A DNA stretch of 64,000 bases from Collinsella aerofaciens (GCF_015670795.1 NZ_JADPCJ010000006.1:1-64000); one strand, 5' to 3'; positions 24,650 through 33,400 are shown, counted from the first letter of the stretch. Made by a program: numbers and translations. The notes: generated by a model from the sequence alone, not told the origin.

Positions 24650-26408
24650 GATGATGTCTCGTCGTCGCCTGTTTGAGGCGGCCTCCGGTGCGCTGTTGCT
24701 TTCGGGCTGCTCGGTGCAGGAAGACTCCTCGACCAACAAGGTCAAAAAGCAGGACAAGATAAAAAAGGCCGAGGCCTCCGACCAGTCCAAGCACCTGCGC
24801 GATAAGGACGAGCTGTACGAGGTCTACGACGACTCGGGTATTGTGACCATGTACCTGACGGTCTCGCGCGGTAACAGCTCCGAGAACACCGACCACAGTT
24901 GGGCCGAGATCAACACGTACTCGGTGTATGACTATGCCGACATGGGCGTGATGCGCTATCAGGTTATGGGCCTGCTGCAGCCGGGCGACGAAGACGGCCC
25001 GGTGGCCGGCGAGGTTGGCTATGGCGAGGAAGCGCCCAATGCTACCGTGCAGGTGCGTGGCCAGACGTCGAGCTCCTACACGCAAAAGAATTACAAGGTG
25101 GAGCTCAAAAAAGGAAAAGGTACCTGGCGTCAGCAGCGCGCGATTGCGCTCAACAAGCACATGGGCGAGGGTATGCGTTTTCGCAACAAGATGGCCTACG
25201 ATCTTATCCGCGGGATTCCCCAGATGATGGGCCTTCGCACGCAGTTTGTGCATCTGTGGGTGTGCGACCAGACCGAAAAGTCCAACGATACCTTTGAGGA
25301 CTACGGCCTGTTTACGCAGGTGGAGCAGCTCAACAAGACGGCGCTTAAGGTGCACGGCTTGGATAAGAACGGGCACCTGTACAAGGTGAACAGCTTCGAT
25401 TTCCATCGCTACGAGGACACCATTAAGCTTGCCGACGATCCCGACTACAACCAGGCAAGCTTTGAGGGCATGCTCGAGATTAAGGGCGATTCGGACCACA
25501 CCAAGCTCATCGAGATGCTCGATGCGCTCAACGACGAATCGCAAAAGATCGATGACGTGTTCGACACCTACTTTGATACCGAGAACCTGGTCTATTGGTT
25601 GGCGTTTCAGATCCTGACGGGCAACTGCGATACGCAGAACCGTAACTGCTATCTGTATAGCCCGCTTAACTCCAAGGTCTGGTATATCCTGGATTGGGAT
25701 AACGACGGCATGCTGCGTAAGCTGGAGCTTTCTCTTACCGGGTTTTCGGACTACGCGAGCTGGGAGCGCGGCGTAAGCAACTACTGGGGCAACGTGCTGT
25801 TTAACCGCGCGTTGCGCAGCAAGTCGTTCCGCAGCGAACTCGACCGTGCCGTCAAGGACTTGCGCTCGTATTTAACCAAGGAGCGCCTGAGCAAGATGAT
25901 CGAGCATTATCGCGAGGTCACGGAGCCGCTTGTCTTTGCTGCGCCCGACCTGGAGCATCTGCCCGTGACCAAGGACGAATACGAGCAGATCGCCGCGGCG
26001 ATTCCCTCCGAGATCGAGGAGAACTATAAGAGCTACCGCGAGAGCTTTAAAAAACCCATGCCGTTCTACATCGGCGTGCCGCAGATCGATAACGGTAAGC
26101 TGCGCATTAACTGGGATGCGTCCTACGACTTTGAGGCGCGCGACATTCGCTACACCGTAGAGCTTGCGCGCGACTATGCCATAAGCGATGTGGTCTTTAA
26201 GGCCGAGGACGTGCTGCTTCCCGAGGTGACCTGTGATGCGCCCGATACCGGCCAGTATTTTGTGCGCGTGCGTGCCACCAACTCCGACGACTTTACGCAA
26301 GATGCGTTTGACTACTATGTGACCGACGACGGCAAGCACTACGGCATGAAGTGTTTTTACGTGCAGGACGGCGGTAAGGTCGTGGAGGACACGTATGAGG
26401 AGGGCTAG
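24639..26408 (+). CDS. CotH-family lipoprotein (predicted kinase), Tat-type signal
   Basis: A 589-residue CotH-domain protein. The N-terminus has a twin-arginine motif (SRRRLFE, residues 7-13) and a lipobox (LLSGC, Cys24), so export by Tat and lipid anchoring are predicted. The CotH domain (about 80-450) includes VRGQTSSSYTQKNYKVEL, FRNKMAYDL, GLFTQVEQLNK, HLYKVNSFDF and the metal-site WYILDWDNDGML. A fibronectin-like segment is possible near 470-560. Known CotH proteins are atypical secreted protein kinases. GGGGAGG precedes ATG 24639, inside the end of pelG. Together with the next two genes it forms a recurrent glycan-associated trio whose substrate is unknown. Confidence 0.85.
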   Translation: MTDRMMSRRRLFEAASGALLLSGCSVQEDSSTNKVKKQDKIKKAEASDQSKHLRDKDELYEVYDDSGIVTMYLTVSRGNSSENTDHSWAEINTYSVYDYADMGVMRYQVMGLLQPGDEDGPVAGEVGYGEEAPNATVQVRGQTSSSYTQKNYKVELKKGKGTWRQQRAIALNKHMGEGMRFRNKMAYDLIRGIPQMMGLRTQFVHLWVCDQTEKSNDTFEDYGLFTQVEQLNKTALKVHGLDKNGHLYKVNSFDFHRYEDTIKLADDPDYNQASFEGMLEIKGDSDHTKLIEMLDALNDESQKIDDVFDTYFDTENLVYWLAFQILTGNCDTQNRNCYLYSPLNSKVWYILDWDNDGMLRKLELSLTGFSDYASWERGVSNYWGNVLFNRALRSKSFRSELDRAVKDLRSYLTKERLSKMIEHYREVTEPLVFAAPDLEHLPVTKDEYEQIAAAIPSEIEENYKSYRESFKKPMPFYIGVPQIDNGKLRINWDASYDFEARDIRYTVELARDYAISDVVFKAEDVLLPEVTCDAPDTGQYFVRVRATNSDDFTQDAFDYYVTDDGKHYGMKCFYVQDGGKVVEDTYEEG

Positions 26409-27186
26409 CGCGCTGCTTGAGCGCTTGGCGGCTCCGCCTGCGCGTACCACGCAGGAGCGTTACCGCCACGAGCTCAAATATCTCATTAACGAGGGTGAGC
26501 ACGCCGCGCTTGCCTGTCGCATGGCGCCGGTTTTTAATCTGGACAAGCATGCGCGGGCGGGTGGTTACACCATTCGCAGCCTGTATTTTGACGACTACTG
26601 CAACTCGGCCTACGAGGAAAAAGACGCCGGCATTTTCATGCGCAAAAAGTATCGCGTGCGCATCTATAACGGCGGCGACAAGGTGATTAAGCTCGAGCGC
26701 AAAAAGAAGTACGGTAGCTGGATCTACAAGGAGGACGCACCGCTCACGCGTGGCGAGTTTGAGCTGATTCTTGCTGGCGACTACGACTTTTTGCTGAGGA
26801 GTCCGCACCAACTCTGCCGCGAGTTCTACATCGAGTGCATCTGCAACGTGATGCGCCCGCGGACCATCGTGGACTACGAGCGTGAGCCGTGGGTGATGGA
26901 CGAGGGCACCGTGCGCGTTACGTTTGACATGAACGTGCGTGCCGTGGTGGGAAGCTTCGATATCTTTGACGTGACGTTGCCCGTGCTGCCGGTCCTGGAG
27001 CCCGGCAAGCTGGTGATGGAGGTCAAGTTTACGGAGTTTTGCCCGCAGCTGGTGCGCGATTTGGTGCCGCCGGGCGCGGCCGAGCTTACGGCGGTCTCCA
27101 AGTACTGCCTGTGTTACGAAAAGACCGCCTACCTGCGCGGATTTAATTACTGGGAATCGGATTTTGAGAACCGAGGGGATATTTAG
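26395..27186 (+). CDS. VTC-domain protein (CYTH/TTM fold, polyphosphate polymerase-like)
   Basis: A 263-residue protein with the triphosphate-tunnel fold of the VTC domain. Basic and acidic tunnel residues are seen in strand order: RYRHELKY (22-29), IRSLYFDD, KYRVRIYN, VIKLERKKKYGSW, VRVTFDMNVRA and VMEVKFTEF near the C-terminus. Yeast VTC enzymes polymerise polyphosphate from ATP in such a tunnel; bacterial members are mostly untested. The start overlaps the cotH stop by 14 bases. No membrane segment is present, so it should act on the cytosolic face, perhaps with the DUF4956 membrane protein downstream. Confidence 0.85.
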   Translation: MRRASALLERLAAPPARTTQERYRHELKYLINEGEHAALACRMAPVFNLDKHARAGGYTIRSLYFDDYCNSAYEEKDAGIFMRKKYRVRIYNGGDKVIKLERKKKYGSWIYKEDAPLTRGEFELILAGDYDFLLRSPHQLCREFYIECICNVMRPRTIVDYEREPWVMDEGTVRVTFDMNVRAVVGSFDIFDVTLPVLPVLEPGKLVMEVKFTEFCPQLVRDLVPPGAAELTAVSKYCLCYEKTAYLRGFNYWESDFENRGDI

Positions 27187-27189
27187 ACC

Positions 27190-27855
27190 ATGAGCACCAG
27201 GGACTTTTTTAAGAACTCCGTTTTGGAGGCGTTTGGCCAGGTCGACCCTGCCAAGATTGGCCTGTCGCTGCTCGTGGCGCTCGCCATGGGCATCCTGATC
27301 TATTACGTCTATAAGCGCTTTTTTACCGGCGTGGTGTATTCGCGTAGCTTTGCCGTGACGCTTGTGGGCATGTGCGTGCTCACCTGCATGGTCACGCTCG
27401 CGATCTCGACGAACGTGGTCATCTCGCTCGGTATGGTCGGTGCTCTGTCCATCGTCCGCTACCGTACGGCGGTCAAGGACCCACTCGACCTGCTGTATCT
27501 GTTTTGGGCCATTACCACGGGCATTACGGCGGGAGCCGGCATGTATGCGCTCGTGGCGCTCACGGCGGTGGTGATCGTGGTGATGATCGCCGGCTTTGCG
27601 AGCCACCAGGACAAGGCGCGCGTGTACATGATGGTTATCCACTACACGGGCCAGACCACCGGCGACGATATCGTGCGTGCATTTGGGCGCACCAAGTTCA
27701 CCGTTAAGTCCAAGACTATGCGCGGCGACAAGGTCGAAATGGCCGCCGAGGTGTTCTCGGATGGTGTGGATATGCCCTATGCTGACGCCATTCGCGCGCT
27801 CGACGGCGTTGAAGATCTAACGTTGATCCAATACAACGGTGAATACCACGGCTAG
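27190..27855 (+). CDS. DUF4956 membrane protein
   Basis: A 221-residue DUF4956 protein with about four membrane segments in residues 20-140 (the strongest around 20-40, 48-70, 78-95 and 108-135), holding the conserved SLGMVGALSIVRYRTAVKDPLDLLYLFWAI, then a cytosolic ferredoxin-like C-terminal domain. It follows the VTC gene by three bases and ends the operon. The family is repeatedly found beside VTC and CotH genes, so a shared pathway, possibly phosphate or polyphosphate transfer to an extracellular product, is inferred. Its biochemical role is not known. Confidence 0.85.
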   Translation: MSTRDFFKNSVLEAFGQVDPAKIGLSLLVALAMGILIYYVYKRFFTGVVYSRSFAVTLVGMCVLTCMVTLAISTNVVISLGMVGALSIVRYRTAVKDPLDLLYLFWAITTGITAGAGMYALVALTAVVIVVMIAGFASHQDKARVYMMVIHYTGQTTGDDIVRAFGRTKFTVKSKTMRGDKVEMAAEVFSDGVDMPYADAIRALDGVEDLTLIQYNGEYHG

Positions 27856-28097
27856 AACCCTAGCGAGCAAATTGCGCAAAGAGGGGCCCTCCTGGTCGAG
27901 CGTACGTTAGCGAGCGGGCAGCTGCCGTGGCGAGGTGCCACGAAAGAGGAGCGACGCGTACTTCATGTACGCGAGCGACGGTTTGAGCGGCAGATCGCCC
28001 GGCAGATGTCCGCGCAGCGTCGAGCGGTCCGGCGTTCGTTAGAACGCCGGAACGAACAGGTATCATGGTGAAAGCGATTTCAATGACAGGGGTGCTC
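27856..28097. other. Structured spacer between the pel operon and the LacI gene
   Basis: Contains perfect short hairpins: GCGTAC (27957-27962) facing GTACGC (27968-27973), and CCGGCGTTC (28029-28037) facing GAACGCCGG (28042-28050), plus several shorter GC-rich arms. None has a T-run, so a classic terminator is not evident. It could be a mobile-type or REP-like repeat, or a structured leader of the regulator gene. Confidence 0.4.
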
Positions 28098-29078
28098 GTG
28101 GTAAAGATGAAAGATGTGGCCGAGTTGGCGGGCGTTTCGAGCGCCGCCGTCTCGCGCTACCTCAACGGTGGATATATCTCGGCGGACAAGGCCGAGCGCA
28201 TTAAGCATGCAATCGAGCTGACCGGATACGTGCGATCCAGCCAGGCTCGCGCGCTGCGCACCGGTTCCACCAAGCTCATCGGCGTCATCGTGCCTAAGAT
28301 TAACTCGGAATCCGTAAGCCGCATTACCGCCGGTATTGGCCAGGTGCTCGGTCGCCGTGGCTACCAGATGCTGCTTGCCAATACCGATAACGCGGCCAAT
28401 CGCGAGCTCGAATACCTCGATTTATTCCAAAACCACCCGGTCGATGGCATTGTGCTGGTGGCAACCATGATCACCGACGAGCACCGTCGCGCGATTGGGT
28501 CGTGCCGCGTGCCCATTGTGCTGATCGGCCAACATGTCGAGGGTACGGCGTGCGTCTATCACGACGATTACGAGGCTGCCTTTGAGCTCGGCCGTGCGCT
28601 TGCGGGTCGCGTTGATGGCAAGATCGCCTACATCGGAGTTACCGAAGAGGACCGCGCGGCCGGCTATGACCGCCGTCGCGGTTTTGAGGCCGGCGTGGGC
28701 GCCGCGGGCGTTGTGCTTGATCCGAGCCTGATTCGCCAGGGGTCCTTTACGCTCGACTCGGGCTATCGCGCTGCGCGCGAACTGCTCTCCGTCGATCCCG
28801 ATGTTTCGTTTATCGCCTGCGCGACTGACACCATGGCGGCGGGCGCGCTGCGTGCCATCGATGAGGTTCGCGGTATGGGCGAGGGCATACACCGCGTGAG
28901 CGGTTTTGGCGACAACGCGTTTTTGCGCGCGCTGACGGGCGGCATTCCCACTGTGCATTATGGCTACCTGACCAGTGGCGTCGAGGCGACCAATATGTTG
29001 CTCAACACGCTCGATGGCGTGGAGGGGGAGAGTGGTCTAAAGACGCTCAAGCTCGGCCATCAGCTTATGAATGTCTAG
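28098..29078 (+). CDS. LacI-family repressor, probable sucrose regulator (ScrR-like)
   Basis: A 326-residue LacI/GalR repressor. The N-terminal helix-turn-helix MKDVAELAGVSSAAVSRYLNGG and hinge RSSQARALRTGSTKLIGVI are canonical, followed by the periplasmic-binding-protein-like effector domain to the end (FGDNAFLRALTGGIPTVHY). GTG at 28098 is preferred because AGGGG lies six bases upstream; ATGs at 28083 and 28107 are alternatives. It sits directly before the sucrose PTS and hydrolase genes and their two operator-like repeats, so it probably represses them until sucrose or its phosphate is present. It may also repress itself, but no operator was seen upstream. Confidence 0.88.
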   Translation: MVKMKDVAELAGVSSAAVSRYLNGGYISADKAERIKHAIELTGYVRSSQARALRTGSTKLIGVIVPKINSESVSRITAGIGQVLGRRGYQMLLANTDNAANRELEYLDLFQNHPVDGIVLVATMITDEHRRAIGSCRVPIVLIGQHVEGTACVYHDDYEAAFELGRALAGRVDGKIAYIGVTEEDRAAGYDRRRGFEAGVGAAGVVLDPSLIRQGSFTLDSGYRAARELLSVDPDVSFIACATDTMAAGALRAIDEVRGMGEGIHRVSGFGDNAFLRALTGGIPTVHYGYLTSGVEATNMLLNTLDGVEGESGLKTLKLGHQLMNV

Positions 29079-29166
29079 GCTTTGGGCACGTCTGCCTGCC
29101 TCTGAGCCGCCTCTTTTTGCTTTAAAACTACCTTTCGCCGGCTTTTTCCTACCGTTCACCCTACTG

Positions 29167-29206
29167 TGAAAACGATTACAGACATATGAAACTGAAAACG
29201 ATTACA
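29167..29206. promoter_or_regulatory. Two LacI-type operators before the sucrose genes
   Basis: TGAAAACGATTACA occurs twice, at 29167-29180 and 29193-29206, in the same orientation and 26 bases apart. Each is an imperfect palindrome around a central CG, the form bound by LacI/GalR repressors. They lie between the repressor gene and the PTS gene, 57 bases before the latter, and probably overlap its promoter, whose boxes were not clear. Confidence 0.8.
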
Positions 29207-29262
29207 GTTTAAGTGTCAAAGATGGCCGGGTGCAAATGCGCCCGTTGGAGGAAAGGGAAGTC

Positions 29263-30663
29263 ATGGACTACCGCAAATCAGCCCAAGAGGTGCTCGACAA
29301 CATCGGTGGCGCCGGCAACGTTGTTTCGGCCGCACACTGCGCCACGCGTCTGCGCCTGGTGATTGCCGATAACGCCAAGGTCGACAAGGGAGCCCTCGAG
29401 AATATCGACGGCGCCAAGGGCGTCTTTGAGGCCCAGGGCCAGCTCCAGATTATTTTTGGTACCGGCACCGTCAACAAGGTCTACGAAGAGTTCATCGCGC
29501 TCGGCGGCGTCGAGGCTGCCACCAAGGCCGAGGTCAAGGAGGCCGCGGCGCAGCAGCAGAACATCTTTATGCGTGCCATTAAGGTGCTCGGCGATGTCTT
29601 TGTCCCCATCATCCCCGCCATCGTGGCCTCGGGCCTGCTGCTGGGAATCATGAGCGCCCTCAACTTTATGGCCTCCAACGGCTTTATCGCGCTCGACACC
29701 AATAACTTTATCTACAAGATTGCCGACCTGGTCTCGGGCACGTCCTTTGGTATTCTGCAGATCCTGATCGGTTACTCCGCCGCTAAGGCCTTTGGCGCCA
29801 ACCCGTACCTGGGTGCCGTCGTCGGAGGTGCGTTCATCAACTCCTCGCTGCAGAGCGCCTACACGGTTGCCTCCGAGGGCGTTCAGACCATGGTCACCGT
29901 CATCCCCGGCGTCTACAGCTTTGAGTGGGTCGGTTATCAGGGCCACGTGATCCCCATCGTCATCGCCTGCGCCATTCTGGCCTTCCTCGAGAAGCGCCTG
30001 CACAAGATCGTTCCCGAGATGTTCGACCTCTTTGTGACCCCGCTCGTCTCGGTGTTCGTGACCGTGCTCGTGACGCTCGTTGCCGTCGGCCCCATCTTTG
30101 TCTGGGCCGAGAACGCCATCCTCGGTCTGATCCAGGCCCTTCTGACCCTGCCCTTCGGCATCGGTTCCTTTATCGTCGGCCTGTTCTATGCCCCCACGGT
30201 CGTTACCGGTATCCACCAGATGTACACCGCCATCGACCTGGGCCAGCTCGCCCAGTACGGCGTGACCTACTGGCTGCCCATTGCTAGCGCCGCCAACATC
30301 GCCCAGGGTGGTGCCGCACTTGCCGTCGCCTTTAAGACCCGCGATGCCAAGATCAAGGGCCTGGCGCTTCCTTCGGCCCTGTCCGCCTTCATGGGCATTA
30401 CCGAGCCTGCCATCTTTGGTGTGAACCTGCGTTTCTTTAAGCCCTTCATCGCCGGCTGCATCGGCGGCGGTTGCGGTGCCCTGGTCTGCGCGCTCACTTC
30501 GCTGGCCGCCTCCGGCACGGGCGTTACGGGTATCTTCGGTATCCTGCTGTGCCTGGCCCAGCCCGTGCAGTACGCGATCATGTTTGCGGTCGCCGCGCTG
30601 GTTTCCTTTGCCGTCTCGTTTGTCCTGTACAAGGACGAGCCCAAGGCTTCCGAGCAGGCCTAA
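29263..30663 (+). CDS. scrA: Sucrose-type PTS enzyme IIBC
   Basis: A 466-residue PTS transporter of the glucose-sucrose superfamily. The IIB domain is N-terminal with the phosphorylated Cys in VVSAAHCATRLRLV, followed by the IIC domain with about ten membrane segments and the family motif FMGITEPAIFGVNLRFFKPF. It takes up and phosphorylates the sugar to sucrose-6-phosphate. No IIA domain is fused, so a separate glucose-type IIA must supply the phosphate. ATG at 29263 is preferred over an upstream start because GGAGGAAAGGG precedes it. The partner hydrolase follows after 106 bases, and the neighbourhood supports sucrose over other sugars. Confidence 0.88.
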   Translation: MDYRKSAQEVLDNIGGAGNVVSAAHCATRLRLVIADNAKVDKGALENIDGAKGVFEAQGQLQIIFGTGTVNKVYEEFIALGGVEAATKAEVKEAAAQQQNIFMRAIKVLGDVFVPIIPAIVASGLLLGIMSALNFMASNGFIALDTNNFIYKIADLVSGTSFGILQILIGYSAAKAFGANPYLGAVVGGAFINSSLQSAYTVASEGVQTMVTVIPGVYSFEWVGYQGHVIPIVIACAILAFLEKRLHKIVPEMFDLFVTPLVSVFVTVLVTLVAVGPIFVWAENAILGLIQALLTLPFGIGSFIVGLFYAPTVVTGIHQMYTAIDLGQLAQYGVTYWLPIASAANIAQGGAALAVAFKTRDAKIKGLALPSALSAFMGITEPAIFGVNLRFFKPFIAGCIGGGCGALVCALTSLAASGTGVTGIFGILLCLAQPVQYAIMFAVAALVSFAVSFVLYKDEPKASEQA

Positions 30664-30682
30664 GAGCTTTTGATTGAGGGGT

Positions 30683-30707
30683 GCCCGCGGGTTTTATGCT
30701 CGCGGGC
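30683..30707 (+). terminator. Hairpin between the PTS and hydrolase genes
   Basis: GCCCGCG (30683-30689) pairs with CGCGGGC (30701-30707), followed only by GTTTCCC. This is weak for a terminator; it may lower hydrolase expression or protect the 3' end of the upstream transcript. Confidence 0.5.
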
Positions 30708-30769
30708 GTTTCCCGTATCTGGTGCCTATCTTTGGCGCCTTGTAACTTTCGATCCGTTAGGACTTTGAT

Positions 30770-32311
30770 ATGTCTAATGCACTTGGTCGCGACCTTGCAA
30801 AGCTGGTCGCCGCTGTTGACGCCGCCGCCTCTGAGTGCGGTCATGGCGCGTATGGCCAACGCTTCCATATTATGCCGCCGGCGGGTTGGCTCAACGACCC
30901 CAATGGTCTTTGCCAAGCGGGCGGCGTGTTCCATGCCTATTTTCAATATGCGCCGTTTGATGTCGAGGGCGGCGTTAAGGCCTGGGGCCATGCGACGAGC
31001 CGCGATCTTATGACGTGGGACTATGTTGGCGCTCCGCTGCTGCCCGACGAGCCGTTCGATTGCCACGGTGTGTATTCGGGCTCCGCGCTTGCCGAGGACG
31101 GTCGCATTCGCGTGCTCTATACGGGCAACGTTAAGCTTTCCGATGCGGACGGCACGTACGACTACGTCAATACCGGCCGCCGCGCCGATACTGTTTATGT
31201 CGAGAGCGTTGATGGCCTTGCCGGTCGGGAGTTCAGCCAAAAGCGCGTGGTGCTGGCTTCCGAGGATTATCCTGAGGATTTGACCTGCCACGTGCGTGAC
31301 CCCAAGGTGTGGCGCGATGATGATGGGCGTTACCACATGGTGCTGGGCGCGCGTCGTCGCGTGGACGGGCCGCATGTCGATAGTCGATTTTGCGTCATGC
31401 ACGGCGAGGGTGCCGGGCGCGATGTGGGTGAGATCCTGGTGTATGGCTCGGCCGATATGCTGAGTTGGGAGCTCGAGAGCCGCGTGTCTACGCCCGAGCG
31501 TTTTGGCTTTATGTGGGAGTGCCCGGGATACCTTGAGCTCGAGGCGGATGGCGGTGTACCGGCAAGGTTTCTGTCTTTCTCTCCCCAGGGGCTCGAGGGC
31601 GGTCGTTGGAACCGCGGCAACGTATACGCTGCTGGCTACATGCCTGTAACGGGCGACATCACCGGTGGTGACGGTGCCTATGAACTGGGCGAGTTCCGCC
31701 TGTGGGACGCTGGTTTTGACTTCTATGCTCCGCAGGAGTTCACGGCCGAGGACGGTCGCCATATTCTAATCGGCTGGATGGGCATGCCCGATGAGCCGAC
31801 CTATGGCAACGCGCCTACCGTGGCGTGCGGCTGGCAGCACTGCATGACGGTGCCGCGTGAGCTTACAGTCGGTGCCGGCGGCGTAGTGCTGCAGCAGCCG
31901 GCGCGCGAGATTGAGCTCCATTATGCCTCGGTGCGTGTGGGGGAGGGCTCGTTGGAGGTTGCTGGCGATACCTGCTTTGACGTTGTTGTCGACGGTATCG
32001 ACGGCGCGTTTACCGCGACCGTTGTTGGCGAGCTGAAGCTGGCGTTTGTGCCCGCTGGGGACGAAATGCCCTCGCGCTTTGAGATGCGATTTACCGATGA
32101 GGGTCGCGCTTCTGCCGGCTGCGGTCGTACCGTGCGCTGGGAGCCCGTCGATGAGGTGCGCAACGTGCGTATTGTTGGCGATGTCTCGTCGGTCGAGGTG
32201 TTCGTGAATGATGGCGCGCTCGTGTTTTCGACGCGCATCTATCCTGAGGCCTATGGCGTGACCGTTGACGCTCCGGGTGCTAACGTGACCTATCACGCGC
32301 TCAACATCTAG
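30770..32311 (+). CDS. scrB: Sucrose-6-phosphate hydrolase, GH32
   Basis: A 513-residue glycoside hydrolase family 32 enzyme that splits sucrose-6-phosphate to glucose-6-phosphate and fructose. The nucleophile motif WLNDPNGL is near residue 40, the transition-state Asp in VRDPKVW near 175, and the acid/base Glu in MWECPGYLEL near 248, then a C-terminal beta-sandwich ends with the VEVFVNDG segment typical of the family. No signal peptide is present, which fits an intracellular phosphorylated substrate delivered by the upstream PTS. A strong terminator follows 38 bases after the stop. Confidence 0.92.
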   Translation: MSNALGRDLAKLVAAVDAAASECGHGAYGQRFHIMPPAGWLNDPNGLCQAGGVFHAYFQYAPFDVEGGVKAWGHATSRDLMTWDYVGAPLLPDEPFDCHGVYSGSALAEDGRIRVLYTGNVKLSDADGTYDYVNTGRRADTVYVESVDGLAGREFSQKRVVLASEDYPEDLTCHVRDPKVWRDDDGRYHMVLGARRRVDGPHVDSRFCVMHGEGAGRDVGEILVYGSADMLSWELESRVSTPERFGFMWECPGYLELEADGGVPARFLSFSPQGLEGGRWNRGNVYAAGYMPVTGDITGGDGAYELGEFRLWDAGFDFYAPQEFTAEDGRHILIGWMGMPDEPTYGNAPTVACGWQHCMTVPRELTVGAGGVVLQQPAREIELHYASVRVGEGSLEVAGDTCFDVVVDGIDGAFTATVVGELKLAFVPAGDEMPSRFEMRFTDEGRASAGCGRTVRWEPVDEVRNVRIVGDVSSVEVFVNDGALVFSTRIYPEAYGVTVDAPGANVTYHALNI

Positions 32312-32349
32312 GCGTTTCGTCGCATATCGGCGCTATACTGCAGCCGTTG

Positions 32350-32385
32350 CCCACGATGCGGGGAACACCCGCATCGTGGGTTTTT
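32350..32385 (+). terminator. Strong intrinsic terminator after the sucrose operon
   Basis: A perfect 13-base stem, CCCACGATGCGGG (32350-32362) and CCCGCATCGTGGG (32368-32380), with a five-base loop, runs into TTTTTG. Confidence 0.92.
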
Positions 32386-32407
32386 GTTAATGAAGGGAGG
32401 TTGCCGT

Positions 32408-33400
32408 ATGGGCGTACAGCAGCTAGAAGAGGCCTGGGCTTTGAGGACCGATGCGCGTGAGACGCGGTTGTTTGCGGCCCCGCATGTGCCGGTAGCGCTG
32501 TCGCAGCTGGGGATTGTGCGCCCCGGTGACCGCCTGGTGGCCTTTGCGGACGACTTTGCCGATGCGTTTGCGCGCGGCTTTGATGCCTGCGACGTGGCTA
32601 TGGTGGGCGAGCCGTCGGTTGCGGCGTTTGCTGCTGCGTCCGAGGGCTTTGATGTTTCGTTTGATGCCGAGGGGCCGCACCTGTGGTGGTTCGTTAACTC
32701 TATCGGCGGGTTTGGTCTTCGTGTGCCCGGCCTTCGCGCTCTGGGCCGCGCGGCTCGTGAGGTCCACGCGCTGCTGGTTGTGGACAACACCGTGGCGTCG
32801 GCTTTTGGCTGCAATCCGCTGCGGCTGGGTGCTGCGCTGTCGTTCGAGGCGCTCGATCGTGTATGTGCCGGTGATGCTCCGCACAAATTGGTTGCCGTAT
32901 CGGTCGCGCGCTCGCAGCTCAAGCGCCATCGCGTGGATGCCGCGGCTGAGTGCGCGCATGCCCTGCTTGAGGGCTGTGGCTTGGCCAAGCTTGATATGAC
33001 TGCTGACGAGGCCGGTGTGCTGGAGCGCGGGCTGGACACGCTCGATGCCCGCATGCAGGCGCATTTCGACCGCGCACGTGCGCTGGCCGAGTATCTGGCC
33101 GCCAATGAGATGGTGCGCAACGTGCGCTATCCCGGGCTGAGCTCGCATCCCGACCATGCGGCTGCAACGGGAATCCTCGAGCACGGCTTTGGCCCGACAG
33201 TTGAATTTGACCTTATCGAGCGCAGCGCGGGGGTGCTGTTCGATGCTTTGCCGGGGGAGTTTCGCACATCGCCCGCTGGCGGCGCAACGACGCGTCTTTC
33301 GACCCCACGTGGCAAACAGGGGAGCACCGTCCGCCTCTTCGCCGGCACCGACGACCCCTTGATCGTGGCCGCCACCCTAGACAACGCCCTCCGTAAGTAG
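32408..33400 (+). CDS. Cys/Met-metabolism PLP-family protein lacking the PLP lysine
   Basis: A 330-residue relative of cystathionine gamma-synthase/lyase (fold-type I). VVDNTVASAFGCNPLRLGA (D126), LERGLDTLDARMQAHFDRA, VRNVRYPGLSSHPDHAAA, and VRLFAGTDDP match the family blocks in order. However, an ungapped alignment from the DNT motif places R151 (ALDR) where the Schiff-base lysine belongs (S-x-TK), and no other SxTKY-like motif is seen, so it probably cannot work as a normal PLP enzyme. ATG 32408 has GAAGGGAGG upstream. The stop codon abuts that of the convergent regulator gene exactly. A binding or regulatory role, or decay, are both possible. Confidence 0.75.
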   Translation: MGVQQLEEAWALRTDARETRLFAAPHVPVALSQLGIVRPGDRLVAFADDFADAFARGFDACDVAMVGEPSVAAFAAASEGFDVSFDAEGPHLWWFVNSIGGFGLRVPGLRALGRAAREVHALLVVDNTVASAFGCNPLRLGAALSFEALDRVCAGDAPHKLVAVSVARSQLKRHRVDAAAECAHALLEGCGLAKLDMTADEAGVLERGLDTLDARMQAHFDRARALAEYLAANEMVRNVRYPGLSSHPDHAAATGILEHGFGPTVEFDLIERSAGVLFDALPGEFRTSPAGGATTRLSTPRGKQGSTVRLFAGTDDPLIVAATLDNALRK

